18,490 nt of DNA, from assembly GCA_903930195.1 (NCBI GenBank), contig CAIYXH010000090.1:1-18490 (forward strand). Direction: 5' to 3'. The translations under genes were made by a program, and so were the position numbers. Source of the stretch: an uncultured Actinomycetes bacterium. Lineage in GTDB: Bacteria; Actinomycetota; Thermoleophilia; Gaiellales; Gaiellaceae. The notes beneath the pieces were generated by a model, which saw only the letters and a list, made by a program, of their open reading frames with translations, made no database searches and was not told the DNA's origin. Shown here piece by piece: positions 15,163-18,490 of the stretch. How positions within the stretch are numbered: the stretch's first letter is position 1; the number at the start of each line of letters is the position of its first letter.

Positions 15163-16038
15163 GTGGGCGCGTTTTGTCTGCCGGAGAATCACGCAGGGCT
15201 GCGCTTTCTCTCGGTGCTGCCTGGTGGGCGTGCCTGGGTGGAGCGCCTCCCAGAGCTCGTCGATCGCTGCACGGAGCGGTGGTCGCTCGTCGTTGGTGAG
15301 CACTACGGCGAGGGGTGGGCCTCGCTCACTCTGCGCGCGTCGGGCCCCGCTGGAGAGCCACTCGTACTCAAGCTCTCGTTCCCGCATCACGGCGCCGAGC
15401 ATGAGGCCGACGCGCTGCTGGCCTGGGGCGGAGACGGCGCAGTGCGCTTGCTCGACCGGGACGACGCGGGAGGAGCATTGCTGCTCGAGCGATGCGAGCC
15501 CGGCACCCCTCTCTCGACGCTCCGCTCCGATGCCGCTCTCGCGGTGGCCGCCGAGCTGCTCCCGCGGCTATGGATCCCGGCCGGAGCTCCCTTCGCCGCG
15601 CTCGTCGACGAAGCCGCGAACTGGTCCGACGAGCTCGCGGATCTCTGGGAACGTCACGGACGCCCGTTCGAGCGGAAACTGCTCGACTCTGCGAGGGGCG
15701 GGCTGCGTGAGCTGATCGACGATCCCGGAGCACCGGTGCTCGTCTCGCAGGACTTCCACGCGGGCAACGTCCTGCGCGCTGGACGCGAGCCATGGCTGGC
15801 GATCGATCCGAAGCCACTCGTGGGCGACCGCGAGTTCGGAGTCGTCGCACTCGTTCGCGGGCGCGAACTCGGCACCGCCGATGCCGACGTTCTGCTCCGG
15901 CTCGAACGACTCGTGTCCGATCTGGAGCTCGACGCCGAGCGCGTCCGGCGCTGGACGCTGGCGCACACGCTGCTCTGGGCGTTCGACGGAGGCCGCGTCT
16001 CGGCCGAGCACGTCGCGACCGCGCGCATGCTCGGCTAA
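15163..16038 (+). CDS. Aminoglycoside/hydroxyurea phosphotransferase-family kinase
   Basis: The 291-residue product resembles the APH(6)/hydroxyurea kinase group (streptomycin 6-kinase-like). LVLKLSFPHHGAEHEADALLAW gives the ATP-binding Lys70 and its partner Glu81. LLLERCEPGTPL is the hinge. VSQDFHAGNVL gives catalytic Asp197 and Asn202, and WLAIDPKPLVGDREFG gives the metal-binding Asp215 with the DPK-LVGD signature of the group. The usual HGD before the catalytic loop is SQD here. Members phosphorylate small hydroxylated compounds. A resistance role is not shown, since many environmental members have unknown substrates. The GTG start at 15163 follows a CAGAAT 6 bases upstream, a weak -10 candidate; no Shine-Dalgarno sequence is visible. 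The ECF sigma gene follows after 35 bases. Confidence 0.8.
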   Translation: MGAFCLPENHAGLRFLSVLPGGRAWVERLPELVDRCTERWSLVVGEHYGEGWASLTLRASGPAGEPLVLKLSFPHHGAEHEADALLAWGGDGAVRLLDRDDAGGALLLERCEPGTPLSTLRSDAALAVAAELLPRLWIPAGAPFAALVDEAANWSDELADLWERHGRPFERKLLDSARGGLRELIDDPGAPVLVSQDFHAGNVLRAGREPWLAIDPKPLVGDREFGVVALVRGRELGTADADVLLRLERLVSDLELDAERVRRWTLAHTLLWAFDGGRVSAEHVATARMLG

Positions 16039-16073
16039 AGAAATCCTCCGGCCTGCGCCTCAGTATCCGAGAG

Positions 16074-16544
16074 GTGGATGAGCGTGCCCGAGACCTGGAG
16101 CAGCTGTACCGCGACCGCTACTCGAGCTTCCGTAGCGTCGCGCAGCGGATCGTCGGCGATGTCGAGGTCGCCCACGAGGTGGTGCAGGAAGCCTTCGCAC
16201 AGGCGTTGCGGAAGCGCCGCAGCTTTCGCGGAGACGGTGTCCTCGAGGCCTGGATGTGGCGGATCGTCGTGCGCCTCGCCTGGCGGGAGAAGCCGGCTCG
16301 CCCTGGCGTCACGGTGCACGAGGCGGCGCACGAGGATGCGCACGCCGATCACGAGCTCCGCGCGCTCGTGCGCGGGCTCTCCGCGAAGCGCCGCGAGGTC
16401 GTGTTCCTGCGGTACTTCGCAGACCTCTCGTACGCGGAAATCGCCGCGGTCTGCCGGGTGAGCGAAGGCACCGTGGCGGCGACGTTGAATCAGGCTCGCC
16501 GCGAGCTCGGCGAGCGGCTCCGCGAGCAGGAGGCGGGGACGTGA
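16074..16544 (+). CDS. ECF (group IV) RNA polymerase sigma factor
   Basis: The 156-residue protein contains sigma region 2 (LYRDRYSSFRSVAQRIVGDVEVAHEVVQEAFAQAL, then RSFRGDGVLEAWMWRIVVRLA, residues about 11-69) and region 4 (LSAKRREVVFLRYFADLSYAEIAAVCRVSEGTVAATLNQARREL, about 102-145) with a short linker and no region 3, the ECF architecture. GTG 16074 gives the usual short N-terminus; there is no Shine-Dalgarno sequence, and CAGTAT 7 bases before the start is a weak -10 candidate. The TGA overlaps the GTG of the next gene (GTGA), so the two are translationally coupled. That partner has one membrane segment but no zinc-binding anti-sigma motif, so control of this sigma factor may be unusual. 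Confidence 0.92.
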   Translation: MDERARDLEQLYRDRYSSFRSVAQRIVGDVEVAHEVVQEAFAQALRKRRSFRGDGVLEAWMWRIVVRLAWREKPARPGVTVHEAAHEDAHADHELRALVRGLSAKRREVVFLRYFADLSYAEIAAVCRVSEGTVAATLNQARRELGERLREQEAGT

Positions 16545-17761
16545 CGGTTGAAGCGGACTGGGGCGATGTCCTCCGCCGCGCTCGGCGGCGCGACCGCCGA
16601 CGCACGTGGATCCTGGCTGCGGCTGCGTTCGCGACGATCGCCGGTGCCGCGTCGGCGTTGGCCCTCACCCGCCCGTCGATCGACTTCCTCTCCGCACCGA
16701 AGAGCCCCCGGACCGTCGTGGACGACTTCGGCCGAGCCGACGTCGCGGCGCCGCCGGGCATGGCGACCGGGGTGCTTCCTCATCAGACCCGCCGCATCAC
16801 CTCGGTGCCGTTCCGCGGCAGGCAGATCGTGCTCTACGTCGCGCCGACGAAGGGCGGCGGCTTCTGCGAGCTCTGGGCCATCGGCAAGGGCGGCGGCGGG
16901 GGTTGCGACCGGACGCGCAGCGACATCGGGCAGCGGCTCAGCCTCGGCAGGCTCGGGCTGGACCACGGCTCGTTCCTCACCGGCAAGCTCGGCGAGGCGA
17001 AGGCTGCACGCATCGTCGTCAGCTTTCCGGACGGGTCGAGCGACGAGGTCCCGTTCGTCTGGGTCGGTGCCCCGATCGACGCAGGCTTCTTCCTGTACTC
17101 GCTCACCGGAGCGCAGCGCACGGCCGCCTCCGAGACGGTGACCGTCCTCGACGCCTCCGGCCATGTGCTGACGCACGCGACGGATCCGTTGCGGTCACCG
17201 GGGCCGCTCTCCCAGGGTCACCATGTGGCCGGAATCGGCTACGTCGACGTCCCTGGGCGCGCGATCTACGCGAAGCGCCGCCTGCTCTTCGACCTCCGCT
17301 CGCCTTCGGGCCGGCGGACGATGCTCTGGACTGCGCCGGAGCGCGGTGGCGGGAGCTGTTGGTGGACGAACCGGGGCTCGGGCTGCGACGACGGCAAGGA
17401 GCACTTCCTGCCCGAATTCGTGAAGGAGCATCCGCAGCGGGTACAGCTCCTGCGTCAGCTGAACCTCGGCCTCTACGGCGGGAACCCCGTCATCCTCTGC
17501 TGCACCGTCGGCCCGAAGGTCGCCCGGGTGGAGTTCCGCTTTCAGGACGGAGACCGGATGGACTACGCACCGCGCGACGGCTACCTCGTCGTCGCGATCC
17601 CGCCCGCGCACGACGCGCTCGGGCACCGGCTGATCAAGGAACTCGCCTACAACGCTTCCGGTCACGTTCTCGCCGAGCGCTCGGTTCGCGCCAAGCTCCC
17701 GGGCGTGTACCCGTGCGCGAAGCGGAAGCACTACGCGTACGGCGTGACGATGTGCCCCTAG
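16541..17761 (+). CDS. Membrane-anchored protein with two copies of a Cys-containing domain; putative partner/anti-sigma of the ECF factor
   Basis: The product has 406 residues. A cationic N-terminus (LRRARRRDRRR, about 11-21) is followed by one transmembrane helix (TWILAAAAFATIAGAASALAL, about 22-42), giving a short cytoplasmic tail and a large outside part. The outer part is an internal duplication. Copy 1 (about 90-212) has VAPTKGGGFCELW...GGCD, then VVSFPDGSSD and ASGHVL. Copy 2 (about 247-380) has TAPERGGGSCWW...GCD, then FRFQDGDRM and ASGHVL. Each copy has a Cys pair (109/122 and 273/282), with further Cys at 320, 321, 392 and 405 that could form disulfides. I do not recognise the domain. 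AGGAGG (16528-16533) seven bases before GTG 16541 and the GTGA overlap show coupled translation with the sigma factor. The tail is too short (about 21 aa) for a classical anti-sigma domain. Confidence 0.8.
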   Translation: MTVEADWGDVLRRARRRDRRRTWILAAAAFATIAGAASALALTRPSIDFLSAPKSPRTVVDDFGRADVAAPPGMATGVLPHQTRRITSVPFRGRQIVLYVAPTKGGGFCELWAIGKGGGGGCDRTRSDIGQRLSLGRLGLDHGSFLTGKLGEAKAARIVVSFPDGSSDEVPFVWVGAPIDAGFFLYSLTGAQRTAASETVTVLDASGHVLTHATDPLRSPGPLSQGHHVAGIGYVDVPGRAIYAKRRLLFDLRSPSGRRTMLWTAPERGGGSCWWTNRGSGCDDGKEHFLPEFVKEHPQRVQLLRQLNLGLYGGNPVILCCTVGPKVARVEFRFQDGDRMDYAPRDGYLVVAIPPAHDALGHRLIKELAYNASGHVLAERSVRAKLPGVYPCAKRKHYAYGVTMCP

Positions 17762-18490
17762 GGCGTGAGGTCGTACGGGAACCGCGTCAGGTTCTCGGCG
17801 CCGTCTTCGGTGACGACGACGAGATCCTCGAGGCGGCAGCCGCCGTAGCCCGCGCGGTAGAGGCCGGGCTCGATCGCGAGCACGTCGCCGACGACCAGGT
17901 CGTCCAATCCGGCCATACCGAGGAACGGCTCCTCGTGCACCTCGAGCCCGACGCCGTGGCCGAGCGAGTGGAAGAAGCCGCTCGAGAGCACCTCGCCGTC
18001 GGCTTTGGTGCGCTGCGTGGGATAGCCGGCCGCTTCGAAGATGTCGCAGGTTCCGGCGTAGAGCTGCTTCCCCGGGATCCCGGGGCGCGTCGCGGACACG
18101 GCCTGCTCGAGCGCCTCGAGGCAGAGCCGCTGCCACTCGGCGATCTCGTCGGGGATCTCGCCGACGACGAAGGTCCGGGTCATGTCGGCCGAGCACGACG
18201 ACTCGCTGTCGCGCGGCCAGAGGTCGATCACGATCGTCTCGCTTGCCTGGATCCGCCCCTCGCCCATGTGGTGGCCGATCGCGGACTGCGCTCCGTGCGA
18301 GACGATGAACTCGTCGGCGGTGCAGTTGTGCTCGAGGAACACCGCCCCGATCGCGGCCTTGAGCCGTTCGCTCGTGAGCGGGGCGCCGTCGACGTCGAGG
18401 CCGCCGTCGCCCGGAACCGCTCGTGCGAGGAGGTCGCGCGCGGCGCCCATCGCCGCCTCGGCGGCCGCCTGTGCGCGACGGACGCCCGCG
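17758..18490 (-). CDS. M24-family metallopeptidase (Xaa-Pro aminopeptidase-like), 5' end outside window
   Basis: The frame is open to the right edge and ends at TAG 17760-17758, so about 243 C-terminal residues are visible. It is the pita-bread domain of M24 peptidases: two metal-ligand aspartates in IDLWPRD and SADMTRTF, His in SLGHGVGLEVHEEP, Glu in AIEPGLY and Glu in RLEDLVVV. This is the full set of five ligands for a dinuclear Mn/Co/Fe site. It probably removes N-terminal residues next to proline, or acts on related amide/creatine-type substrates; its N-terminal domain would decide. An internal ATG at 18450 is unlikely to be the start because the coding sequence upstream (AGVRRAQAAAEAAM) continues the family alignment. 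Its stop shares CTAG (17758-17761) with the convergent gene. Confidence 0.9.
   Translation of the reverse strand, partial: AGVRRAQAAAEAAMGAARDLLARAVPGDGGLDVDGAPLTSERLKAAIGAVFLEHNCTADEFIVSHGAQSAIGHHMGEGRIQASETIVIDLWPRDSESSCSADMTRTFVVGEIPDEIAEWQRLCLEALEQAVSATRPGIPGKQLYAGTCDIFEAAGYPTQRTKADGEVLSSGFFHSLGHGVGLEVHEEPFLGMAGLDDLVVGDVLAIEPGLYRAGYGGCRLEDLVVVTEDGAENLTRFPYDLTP

Overview
The window is GC-rich throughout and densely packed. There is no gene-free stretch over 300 bases. G/C at third codon positions, GTG starts, 1-20 bp stop/start overlaps, first genes that look leaderless and a sigmaB-type stress promoter suggest a high-GC actinobacterium. My best guess is the Thermoleophilia (Gaiellales/Solirubrobacterales-like, probably environmental). 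That placement is inference from style and gene content.

Layout, left to right: (1) C-terminus of an acyl/acetyl-CoA synthetase (+), meeting a Mug-type uracil-DNA glycosylase fused to a NUDIX domain (-), preceded on the same strand by a 61-residue unknown protein. (2) Divergent from these, an OsmC-like peroxidase and a PLP-dependent cysteine-desulfurase-like enzyme (+). (3) A repeat-bearing convergent junction, then a double-SIS sugar-phosphate protein (-) and an M16 peptidase (+) sharing a very compact divergent promoter. (4) A neutral-ceramidase-like gene (-) overlapping the 40-codon tail of an otherwise missing gene. (5) At about 7268-7284 this tail runs directly into a soxB that lacks its N-terminal FAD-binding segment, followed by soxD, soxA and soxG: a heterotetrameric sarcosine oxidase operon interrupted at its front end. 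(6) A second repeat cluster at another convergent junction, a class A beta-lactamase-like protein and acetyl-CoA synthetase (both -). (7) A secreted ferritin-like protein (+) with a sigmaB-type promoter and a strong terminator hairpin. (8) An antibiotic-kinase-like protein, then an ECF sigma factor translationally coupled to a membrane-anchored protein built from two copies of an unrecognised domain. (9) The C-terminal part of an M24 metallopeptidase (-).

Functional themes: one-carbon/methylamine use (sarcosine oxidase, which makes H2O2 and methylene-tetrahydrofolate), acetate activation, and oxidative or DNA stress handling (OsmC, Mug-NUDIX, ferritin-like protein). The most notable items are the duplicated-domain partner of the ECF sigma factor, the Mug-NUDIX fusion, the breakpoint in soxB, the compact SoxA, the paired dispersed repeats at two convergent gene ends, and a consistent TANNNT-N7-9-start pattern. 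No tRNA, rRNA, CRISPR array or insertion sequence was seen.
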